Assembly: GCA_963693315.1 (NCBI GenBank)
Contig: OY856187.1
Span: 70,784,033-70,848,032, forward strand
From: Diogma glabrata
Lineage: Eukaryota; Arthropoda; Insecta; Diptera; Cylindrotomidae
DNA: 64,000 bases
Reading direction: 5' to 3'
Below the pieces are notes generated by a model. The model was not told the origin of the DNA. It saw only the letters and a list, made by a program, of their open reading frames with translations, and did no database searches. Positions 33,983 through 42,730 of the stretch are shown here, piece after piece. Every line of letters begins with the position of its first letter. The first letter of the stretch is position 1. A program made the translations under genes and the position numbers.

Positions 33983-34443
33983 TAAATGTCAAAGAAAATT
34001 TATTCAAAATAAAAAAACTCAAAGATATAAGAACTGAATCTAAAAAATTATGGTGCAAATTATGAAACTTTTTGCAATTAATAATAATTTTTTAGATTCA
34101 GTTCTTATATTATTCTTGATGGAATATTTTCCATCGGGGTGATGTTATATCACAAATAATTTACTGAATTAACTGTCAAAGATACTTTATTAAATTTGTT
34201 CAAAATCAATTTTAGTATGATTTATTTTCAACATGATTTCAATAAATTGGCTTAAAATTAATTTTAAAGCAATACCTACGATATAAAATCCATATTTTTT
34301 AAAGATTAGATGTTTACAATTTTTCATTAATTACCAATTATTTTATTTCATTTTATTTCACGCCATTTGCAATAATCAATGAACATTGCCATATGCAGGA
34401 GGCTTAACGCAGGAGGGATCGATTTTGATCGATTATGATCAAT

Positions 34444-34486
34444 GTTGATCTACGGGTCTGACTACCCTGCGTACTCCAGTCCCTGC
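34444..34486 (-). repeat. Copy 4 of the dispersed 43-bp core
   Basis: Minus strand AGGGACTGGAGTACGCAGGG then TAGTCAGACCCGTAGATCAAC. Lies within the 5' leader of the non-LTR element or its flank. Confidence 0.5.
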
Positions 34487-34945
34487 CATTGACATATGAG
34501 TTAGCGTGAGATATCACATACCACTGGCAATGGCAGGAGATGTCATTAGCCAAGATGATATCTTAGGGTGCTGGCGGACGAACTTTAATTAGTCAACGGC
34601 AGCACTTCCAGTCTTAGCTGGGCAGCGTTCCGTAGCGGTACCGCTCATTAGCTCTTCCGAGGAATCGAACCAACACGTAGTTATGTGTGGGCTTTGTGCC
34701 TCGATTGAAGTGGTGGGCGGTGCGTCTGGGGTGCGCTGCATCAGCTGGATTATTGGCATTTAGTTTTGTTTTGTTTTCTGCAAATTTCTCACAATTTGTT
34801 TTTCACTTATTATTTTGTTATTATTTCTTCATCTTATCATGAAATATTAGCATATGTCATATTTTGTAGTATGATAGGATTTTTTACTTAGTTATGCATT
34901 TTAAAATAAAACACAAAAAAATAAAATAAACATTTTGATATATAT

Positions 34946-36040
34946 ATGGCAGTACAACCGAAAAAAAATAAATCTGCAAGTGGTAAAGCAAATTTGCGCA
35001 ATCCACCCGCCCATAAAGCGGCATGTCCACGGAATTTGCAGGGACAAAACATATATGAATCAATAAAAAATTTTAAAATACATGTTCAAAACATCTGCGG
35101 ATTGAACGCTAACCATGACCACGTGCAACATCATCTTGAGCACGACAAACCGAACATTCTATTCCTTACAGAAACACAAGTTTCTGAAAATTTTCTCTTT
35201 ATAGAATCGCTTAATTCCAAATATAGGCTCGAATCAGCTTTCAAACTCCATCAGGGCGTATGCGCATTCATTCATGAGAGTGTTGCGTACACGCGCTTTC
35301 CAAATTTTGAACTACACGGTGACGGCTTCAATACAATGGTTTTAAAGATTTGTCTTCCAGAAATGACTTTTTTTACAATAGCTTTATACCGGTCCCCCAA
35401 CAAACGTAACCCAAACTTTTTTAATATACTGACAAAAATTATGGACGAGATTAGAGCAAAGTCCCCTAATTGTGAAGTTATCGTTACCGGTGACTTCAAC
35501 GTCCACAACAAATCATGGTTGGAATTCTCCAAATCGACCGACGATGTTGACAATAGTGGAAAACTGGCAGAAATTTTTGCCGCGTCTCAGGGCCTATTCC
35601 AAATTGTAAAAAGCCCGACTTTCACTCCCCGTAATGGCGGTGAAAATAGTTTTCTACTAGATCTCTATCTTACCACAATGCCAGATATTACGAGTGTCGA
35701 TGTTGCGAAAGGTAGTATTGGAAATTCTGATCATTATTTAATCTCATCAGTTATCAAAACTGATTTACTTAAAACTACAGCTCCCAAACCCCGTAAAATA
35801 TTTCACTACTCAAAAATGGATAAGAGTGGTCTTCAAAATTTTTTCCATGGTTTCCCTTTCGACCGTCATTGTTTTTACACTGACAATGTAAATGTTTCTG
35901 CTCAAAACTTTACAGAAACCATCCAATTTGCTATAAATAAATTTGTCCCTTTCTCCATAGTAAAACCCAAACAAAAATACTTGTATTCGAAAGCTGCCAA
36001 AACGGCACTTAGAAACAAACGTAGATCATTTAATATTTGA
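34946..36040 (+). CDS. Non-LTR retrotransposon APE-type endonuclease (5' part of EN-RT protein)
   Basis: 364 codons with the exonuclease-endonuclease-phosphatase fold that nicks target DNA to prime reverse transcription. Visible motifs: HVQNICGLN, the catalytic Glu in LTETQV (residue 76), ALYRSPN, GDFNVHNKSW (Asp 183, Asn 185) and the terminal NSDHYLIS (Asp 262, His 263). All expected catalytic residues are present. The basic N-terminus (KPKKNKSASGKA-like) may be the true start or the end of a longer frame. A TGA at 36038-36040 interrupts it; the same frame remains readable (NKTPTNRSQYLKANKISNQI) up to about 36110, where a shift leads into the RT part. Confidence 0.88.
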   Translation: MAVQPKKNKSASGKANLRNPPAHKAACPRNLQGQNIYESIKNFKIHVQNICGLNANHDHVQHHLEHDKPNILFLTETQVSENFLFIESLNSKYRLESAFKLHQGVCAFIHESVAYTRFPNFELHGDGFNTMVLKICLPEMTFFTIALYRSPNKRNPNFFNILTKIMDEIRAKSPNCEVIVTGDFNVHNKSWLEFSKSTDDVDNSGKLAEIFAASQGLFQIVKSPTFTPRNGGENSFLLDLYLTTMPDITSVDVAKGSIGNSDHYLISSVIKTDLLKTTAPKPRKIFHYSKMDKSGLQNFFHGFPFDRHCFYTDNVNVSAQNFTETIQFAINKFVPFSIVKPKQKYLYSKAAKTALRNKRRSFNI

Positions 36041-36159
36041 ATTCATAACAAAACTCCCACTAATCGATCCCAATATCTAAAGGCCAACAAAATATCTAAT
36101 CAGATTATCTCAAACGAAATTCCGAAATTGACAGAGCGAAAGCCTCAAAACTTACGTCT

Positions 36160-37968
36160 ATGTCTGTTTCTGACAAGAGTTTCTACAGTGCCATTAATTC
36201 TTTAAATTCTGGTACAAAATTTTCTATTCCCCCTATTATTGATGGTGATTTAATCGTCAATGATCCCGCAAGAAAAGCTAACTTGTTCGCTGAACGCTTT
36301 GCTCTGAACTCCACTGTTTTGGAAACTCCTAAAGAAATACCCCAAATCCAGTCTTCAGGAGTTAATATGAATGAACTTCACTTCAAACCCAAAATAGTCG
36401 CTAAACTTTTAAAGGGGTTAAACATCAACAAAGCATCAGGAATGGACAATATTCCACCCATTATTTTAAAAACCTTTTCCAAAGAACTTGCACCAACTTT
36501 AACTAAAATATTCTACCAATCCTACAAATCTGGTATATTTCCCTCGTGCTGGAAGTTGGCAAATGTCCAGCCCGTCCCCAAAAAGGGACCAAGATCCGAT
36601 ATCTCAAATTATAGGCCAATAGCTTTACTATCGGTCCTATCCAAAGTCTATGAGCATTATATTAATACACATATTTCAAAATTTCTGGAAGAAAATCATT
36701 TAATATCCGACAGCCAATACGGTTTTCGAAACAAAAGATCAACTACCGATCTATTAAACTATGTAGCGCATTGTTGGAACAGCATACTTGATAAAGGTGG
36801 TGAAACATACGTTATCGCTTTAGACATCTCCAAGGCATTCGATCGAGTCTGGCATGCCAACTTAATCAACAAGCTCGTTGCGTACGGTTTTCATCCCAAT
36901 GTTGTGAAGCTGATTCAAAATTTTCTATCCGACCGATACATTTCGGTAACCTTAGACGGATATTCTTCTGAGTCTAAACTAATTAACGCTGGTGTACCCC
37001 AAGGCTCAGTATTGTCCCCAACCCTATTTTTGATTTATATCAACGAATTGTTGAAAATCACCAGCAACCCAATAAATAGTTTTGCAGATGATAGTACTCT
37101 GCACAAGTCGTTCGAGCCCCTTCCTTCAAAAGGTAAAATGCACGAACGAATTAATCCTGCCCGGAGAGACGCTGCCATAAACGTGAACAAAGACCTGAAT
37201 AAAGTCGCCGACTGGGGTGACCAAAACCTTGTCAATTTCAACTCCACCAAAACACAGCTGTTGATTGTTTCCAGATTAAAGACCGAGTTCCCCAAAGATA
37301 TTTTATTTAGTATGTGTGATGAACCAATAGGTGAATGTAAAAACATTCGTTTATTGGGTGTCACAGTTTCAAATGACCTACTCTGGAACGATCATGTAAT
37401 GGCGATGGCAAAAAGCGCGTCTAAAAAACTCGGCCTCCTAAATAGATGCAAAAAATTTTTCACTCCATACCAATTGCTCCATGTTTATAAGTCCTATATT
37501 CGTCCCTGTATGGAGTACTGCTGTCAAGTTTGGGGTGCTGCCTCTGTTTCCATCTTGGCCCTCTTGGACTCTGTTCAAAAGCGAGCTATACGAATTGTAG
37601 GTGATCGAACTTTGACATCACAACTTGATTCCCTACAACATCGTCGCACTGTTGCTGACCTCGTTGTTTTTTACAAATATCGTCATCAGCAGTGCTCAGA
37701 TGAAATCAGCGGCATCATGCCTCAAACTTATTCTTACCCCCGTTCCACTCGGCAATCGGCTGCCGCAACCAGTGAAACGGTAAAGATCCCGCGCTGTCAT
37801 ACTGGCAGATCGCAGAGAGACTTCTTTGTCCGAACTGCGTACAAATGGAATAGTTTGCCGGAACACTTAGTCTCAGGTGGCTTCAACCCACAGATGTTTA
37901 AAAAAAGCGTTAATCTACACCTCAGAACGCCAGTTGTTGTGGGACCCAGGTCTAGACCTAGGTCTTAA
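36160..37968 (+). CDS. Non-LTR reverse transcriptase (3' part of EN-RT protein)
   Basis: 602 codons. The true frame joins upstream near 36110-36130 (RAKASKLTSMSVSDKSFYSA), so the ATG at 36160 is only the first Met after a frameshift. RT blocks in order: LNINKASGMDNIPP; NVQPVPKKGPRSDISNYRPI; LSDSQYGF-like ISDSQYGFRNKRSTTDLL; ALDISKAFDRVWH (catalytic Asp, about residue 222); GVPQGSVLSPTLF; and SFADDST (Asp 310-311, with Phe in place of the usual Tyr of YADD). The C-terminal region (SYIRPCMEYCCQVWG, DSVQKRAIRIVGD, WNSLPEHLV) is typical of CR1/jockey-group elements. No stops occur inside, so the copy is young or recently active. Confidence 0.92.
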   Translation: MSVSDKSFYSAINSLNSGTKFSIPPIIDGDLIVNDPARKANLFAERFALNSTVLETPKEIPQIQSSGVNMNELHFKPKIVAKLLKGLNINKASGMDNIPPIILKTFSKELAPTLTKIFYQSYKSGIFPSCWKLANVQPVPKKGPRSDISNYRPIALLSVLSKVYEHYINTHISKFLEENHLISDSQYGFRNKRSTTDLLNYVAHCWNSILDKGGETYVIALDISKAFDRVWHANLINKLVAYGFHPNVVKLIQNFLSDRYISVTLDGYSSESKLINAGVPQGSVLSPTLFLIYINELLKITSNPINSFADDSTLHKSFEPLPSKGKMHERINPARRDAAINVNKDLNKVADWGDQNLVNFNSTKTQLLIVSRLKTEFPKDILFSMCDEPIGECKNIRLLGVTVSNDLLWNDHVMAMAKSASKKLGLLNRCKKFFTPYQLLHVYKSYIRPCMEYCCQVWGAASVSILALLDSVQKRAIRIVGDRTLTSQLDSLQHRRTVADLVVFYKYRHQQCSDEISGIMPQTYSYPRSTRQSAAATSETVKIPRCHTGRSQRDFFVRTAYKWNSLPEHLVSGGFNPQMFKKSVNLHLRTPVVVGPRSRPRS

Positions 37969-38190
37969 AAGGTATTTATGTGTTGTTGTGACACATATTC
38001 TAAACCCTATTACACAACACATTTTATTAAAAAAAAAAAAAAATGTAAAAAAATAGATTAGTGTTTCTGATTAAATTTTTTTGAATTTTTTTTATATGAA
38101 GTTTTATTTTTCAAGAGACGTTAAATATTTTTTGAATTTTTTTTATACATTTTAATAATATTATTTGTTCAAACTTAAGAAGTATTATAA

Positions 38191-38430
38191 TAAATTTCAC
38201 TAGTAAAATTAAAATAAAAACGCCAATTTCTTGTTAATTAATAGTTTTTATTTACTATATACGTATTTCGAAAGCTATGCTTTCATCGACAGTAGTATAT
38301 ATCAAAACTTTAGTTTTGATATATACTACTGTCGATGTAAGCATAGCTTTCGAAATTCGTATATAGTAAATAAAAACTATTAGTTAACAAGAAATTGGCG
38401 TTTTTATTTTAATTTTACTAGTGAAATTTA
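38191..38430. repeat. 240-bp near-perfect palindrome
   Basis: Two arms of about 117 bp with about three mismatches and a four-base centre (TCAAAAC TTTA GTTTTGA). Outer ends TAAATTTCACTAG/CTAGTGAAATTTA. Part of the arm (TTTCGAAAGCTATGCTTTCAT) resembles 19728-19750. Likely a foldback MITE; no target duplication established. Confidence 0.85.
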
Positions 38431-39082
38431 TTTTTTTTATATTGAGTTTTAATTTCAAAATGGCGCTACAAGTTCACGATTTTTTTCTTCTCAGCTAAGT
38501 GTTGCCAACAATTTAAAATATAATATTTATTTTCTTTGCGTGACCCACATCGTTTTTTTCAAACCTTGACCCTGACCCACATGAAAAAAACATAGCTAAT
38601 ATATATACTATCATTACGGTGACCATCCGTCCTGTATTTTACAGGACTGTCCTGTTTTTTGCCATGCTGTCCCTTGAGATTTTTTTACAAATACAGGACA
38701 GTACAATGTCCCTTATTTCTTAGTTTGATATGTAAATGTCCTCTTTTTTGCATAAAATTTACACGAATATGCATTTAAAGTAATAATTTTTCTAAATTTC
38801 TCTAAAATTTGTCTAAATTTCCTAAGTATTACAATATCGAGCCAAATATCAAAATCATAGCCCCACTTTTTTGCATTTTTCAACGTATTAGCTCCTAACG
38901 TTTCTGAAACAGCAAAATCAAATATTTGTTTGTCTGCCAACCAGCCATTACAACCGATAAACAATAGAAAGCTACTTTAGCGAGCAAAAAAATTGGGTAA
39001 TCCTTTGAATAAAATAAAATAAAATAAAATTTAGTATTTAATTTTAGTATTCTAGTCAAGAAGACGTTTGTTATTAGTCCCT

Positions 39083-39606
39083 GGGCCCACACCGATTTCA
39101 TGTGATGATTACCACAAATTTTATACTTCGTGAGACGCTAGTCCTTGACGAGTCCGAAAACTTTTGTTCTGCCATTTTCCTCAAACCGGCGATTTTTCGT
39201 TCGGCAAGCTCCGAAAAATCTCGATTGCTCGCGATCTTGTAAATTTGCTACCACAATTTTTTTTTAACTGTGAGGGTTGGAAATTTGCTTTAGAACACGA
39301 GGGTAATTTGTCTGCCATTTGTCGAATCCAATAACTGATATTTTGGTATGTTTGGGCTGTCGGACTAAACAAAAGCAGACAAATTTTTGTCGGACAAGGT
39401 TACCCTCATGTTCTAAAACAAATTTCCAATTCCCTTAGTAAAAAAAAATTACAAGAGCCCGGGCAATCGGCATTTTTCGGAGCTTGCCGAACGAAAAAGC
39501 GGCCGAATCGAGAAAAATGGCAGAACAAAAGTTTTCGGCCTCGTCAAGGACAGGCGCCTCACGAAGTAAAAAATATGTGGTAGTCACGACGGAAATCGGT
39601 GCTGGC
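39083..39606. mobile_element. Foldback element nested in the hAT element
   Basis: Arms of more than 200 bp are inverted copies: CACCGATTTC, ACTTCGTGAG, CCTTGACGAG, CGAAAACTTTTGTTCTGCCA, TTTTTCGTTCGGCAAGCTCC and GAGGGTAA blocks occur on the left and, reversed, on the right. Left arm about 39083-39312, right arm about 39405-39606. Noncoding; superfamily not determined. Confidence 0.75.
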
Positions 39607-39850
39607 TTTTTTTAAAACATTTTTTTAACTCACTTTTATTTGAGGTTGGTAGCAGAGGGCCGTTATTTTTTTTTAGCATAATATTTATTTTTTTTTTTTT
39701 GTATCACAGCCAAGAGTTCAAAATGAAATGTTTGGCTACCAAGGTGAAATAGACTTTTAGCGTAACCCAGGATGCAGCGCGAGGAGCTTATCTAATTCAC
39801 ACACCCAAATAAGTGGTACTCTCAGATCCACCCCTTTACCTTGGCTCCCT

Positions 39851-40369
39851 GTGTTAAGCAGTATCGCTCCACCTGCACCCAGACGCTCGCATGCTCTCAT
39901 GCGTGAACACAAAAAGGTATCCAACAACATCACGTTACCCTTGCACGAATATTACGATTACCACACTCGTTGTCGGTTGAAGTCAAGTAAGCCTCCACAT
40001 AAAACTGCCAGCAACCTGCTGGCAACTAATTTTAATATCTTGGATGCCTGGGACACCTCCTGGCATCATTACAACACAACTGGCCTTTCTATTACTAACC
40101 TGACTTCTACCCAACCTGGTTTCGATCTGCCACGTCATACCTGGACTACACTAAACCGAATAAGAACGAATCATGGACGTTGTGCTGATTCTTTTTATAA
40201 GTGGGGCATTTCAGAGTCCCCTGAGTGTGACTGCGGCGCTCCACAACAAACCATAAAACACATTGCAACTGTGTGTCCAATTCGACGCTACAATGGCAAC
40301 ATCTCATACATCCATTTTGCAACTCCCGATGTAGTAGCATGGATAGACTCGCTCAATGTAAACATCTAA
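39851..40369 (+). pseudogene. C-terminal end of a second non-LTR retrotransposon protein
   Basis: 172 codons ending at a natural stop. Contains LPRHTWTTLNRIRTNHGRCA, then KWGISESPECDCGAPQQTIKHIATVCP, a CCHC-like zinc-knuckle tail (C-x-C, H, C), and a terminal TPDVVAWIDSLN. This tail is characteristic of jockey/I-superfamily proteins often annotated as reverse transcriptase. Upstream in-frame remnants back to about 39745 are interrupted by stops. It lacks RT and endonuclease, as expected of a 5'-truncated insertion. A different family from the element at 34.4-38 kb, perhaps the same as the remnant at 46.2-47.2 kb. Enclosed within the hAT ends. Confidence 0.75.
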
Positions 40370-41054
40370 TGTTCAAATGTACTGCTACTAATGTTCAAAT
40401 GTTCAAATATTTTACTCTTTACTTTTTTACTCAAAGACGCGCAATCAAATCGATTGTAAGTTCATTTAATATGTATCCATGTTTTGTTTTAGGTAGATTT
40501 CATAGAAGATTCTACCTATTTTTAAGTTTAATTTTTAATGAGTCACAAAAAAAACCATACGCTAAATAAAAGCATAATATTTTAGTTAATTGATGTCCTG
40601 TATTTTCCTTTCCAAAAAATGGTCACCGTAACTATCATAGAAAATATTGCATTTCCTTCGCGGGATAAAAACGTTTTTCGTTCGTAAACATGTCTCACTA
40701 GACGCTAGCGCGTCTCGTGAATAAATGTTTACTTGCGAAAAAACAATTTTTTCATCTCTTGTAGGAAAATATACTATGAATCGGCCATTGCCGATTTTTT
40801 TGAAACTTCACAAAACACAATTTTGACACCGGGTGGCGCGAAATTTTTTAAGAAATTTTGAATGAAGCAGAGCAAGTTTAAATATAAATTGTGCTCGAAA
40901 TAGTTAACTGATTTTAATAAATTTTTTTGTTTCAAAAGTACCAAGTAAGACTTTATAAAAATGTTACACTGACAAAAAAATGTATTTTTATATGATTGTT
41001 TTTAATTTTAGTTTTTCAAACATGACAATTTTGAAAAGTTTTCTCTTATTAGTT

Positions 41055-42498
41055 ACTTCGGTTTGAAAGACCTAAGTATTACATTCATGAGCCAAAAGTG
41101 AAATTCTTACCCCCACTTTTTTTTGGCTTTTCTCGACGTTTTAGGACCTACTGATTCTAAAAAAGCAAAAAAAAATGTATTCCGTTCGGCCGGCCGTCAT
41201 TACCTACGCTGCAGAGAAAACCGATGGAGGGATTTCAAATTTTTTTTTTCTAATAATAGGTATACTCAAGGGATAGGTCCGAAAGGACGCTGTGTTCGAT
41301 AACTGTACCGGAAGTGTGTCAAAAAATCATTATGTGTGGTCATAACAGCACAACAGCAAATTTTCATATTTTTGGCTTAAAAAACGTTTATTTTAAGTGA
41401 TTGCGAGTAGGAACATTAAATTTGGAGAAATTTTGATGGTAGGGATTGGTATGTGAGACCAAAAACTAGATTATTGCATTATAAGTTTGTCAAAAAAATG
41501 TTGTCAAGTGTGTCAAAAGAAAGATTTTTATTGATTTTTTTACCCAATTTTTTGGAAAAAAATAAAATTAATTATTTGTTTGAAATGAAATTTTTTTATT
41601 ATTATTGAGAATTATGGCATTATAAGTTTGTCAAAAAAATAATGCCAAGTGTGTCAAAAAATGATTTCTTTTATTTTTTTAGCAAATTTTTTGGAAAAAA
41701 ATTTAGCTGTTTTTATGACGTATATGTAATTGAAAATGAAATTGGACATGGAAATTTTTGAATTTGTTATAGTTTTTGAAATATTTTTGGAATTTTGAAA
41801 AAATTTTGTATATTTGATTTTGTAATAATTTTTGCAATATTTTTAGAATTTTTGAAAAAGTTTTAATTTTTGATTTTGTAAGAATTTTTGGAACATTTTT
41901 AGAATTTTGAAAAATTTTAAATTTTTGATTTTATTATAATTTTTGGAATTTTGAAAAAAATTTCAATTTTTGATTTTGTAGTAATCTTTGTAATATTTTT
42001 AGAATTTTGGAAAAAGTTTGAATTTTTAAGAATTTTTGAAATATTATTGGAATTTAGAAAAAGTTTAAATATTTGATTTTATTCTAGTTTTTGGAATATT
42101 TATGGAGTTTTGAAAAAAGTTTGATTTTATTTAATTTTTAAAACACCTTTGGAATTTTGAAAGAAATATGAATTTGTGATTTTCTAATATTTTCTCGAAA
42201 TGCTAAATGGAGAGGTTTTTGAGCAGTGCTGATTGTATCATCTTTTCACTAAATTATGTTAATTTATGATCTGTTATAATTTTCCGGCAACGTATTGATG
42301 TTTCGTGTTAGTTTTGTAATAAATTTATAAACAGAGATAAAAACATACTTGTACTTTAACAAAGATAATTGTTTGATATACATCGCTACCCAAAACAAAA
42401 AACAATGTCCTCATAAAAGTTTTTGCCGAAAACTATATCAAAATTCTTAACTCAGACCGAAGTCTTGATATCTCAGAGCTGTGAGATTTCAGCCCCTC
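41055..42498 (+). repeat. Unclassified dispersed repeat, copy 2
   Basis: Full-length partner of 12878-14594: ACTTCGGTTTGAAAGACC start, the same CTTTTCTCGACGTTTTAGGA and GGCCGGCCGT blocks, and the same degenerate TTTTTGATTTTGTAATAATT array (about 41760-42190). Lacks the 222-bp foldback found in copy 1. Confidence 0.7.
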
Positions 42499-42639
42499 CA
42501 TATTTTTTCTCTTATTTTTGAAGATTTATTATTTACCCAAAACATACTAAAAATGCTGATAAGCAACTACTGGAATTCATATAAATTTTGCAATTCGAAA
42601 TAATTTTTCATTTTCTATTTAGAAAAAAGTCTTGAGAAA

Positions 42640-42730
42640 ATTTTTTTGTTTGGTTTGTGTCGGGATTGATCTCACACTCATCAGAAATACTTATAGTTAA
42701 AATCTCAGCAGCTTACACACGGCTCTTTTT
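42640..42730 (-). repeat. tRNA-derived SINE-like copy
   Basis: Minus strand CTGATGAGTGTGAGATCAAT then CCCGACACAAACC, related to 30524-30620. The B-box-like GAGATCAATCCC supports a tRNA origin; the A box is unclear. Confidence 0.45.

Larger units (their letters stand above)
34400..38042 (+). mobile_element. CR1/jockey-group non-LTR retrotransposon, nearly intact
   Basis: A GC-richer 5' leader (about 34390-34760), an endonuclease-reverse transcriptase frame (34946-37968) and an A-rich 3' end at about 38025-38042. The single long protein is broken only by one stop and one frameshift. No separate gag-like first frame was recognised upstream. Exact 5' end and target duplication were not resolved. 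A related 3' relic lies at 32290-32370. Confidence 0.85.
38615..40630. mobile_element. hAT-type element with nested cargo
   Basis: Inverted ends TACGGTGACCAT and ATGGTCACCGTA are flanked by a perfect 8-bp duplication ACTATCAT (38607-38614 and 40631-40638), the hAT signature. Just inside the left end GTCCTGTATTTTACAGGAC forms a hairpin, and GTCC/GGAC words recur as subterminal repeats; an inverted match (AAAATACAGGAC) lies inside the right end. No hAT transposase was found. Instead it carries a 524-bp foldback (39083-39606) and the 3' end of a non-LTR retrotransposon (about 39745-40560). Confidence 0.85.
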
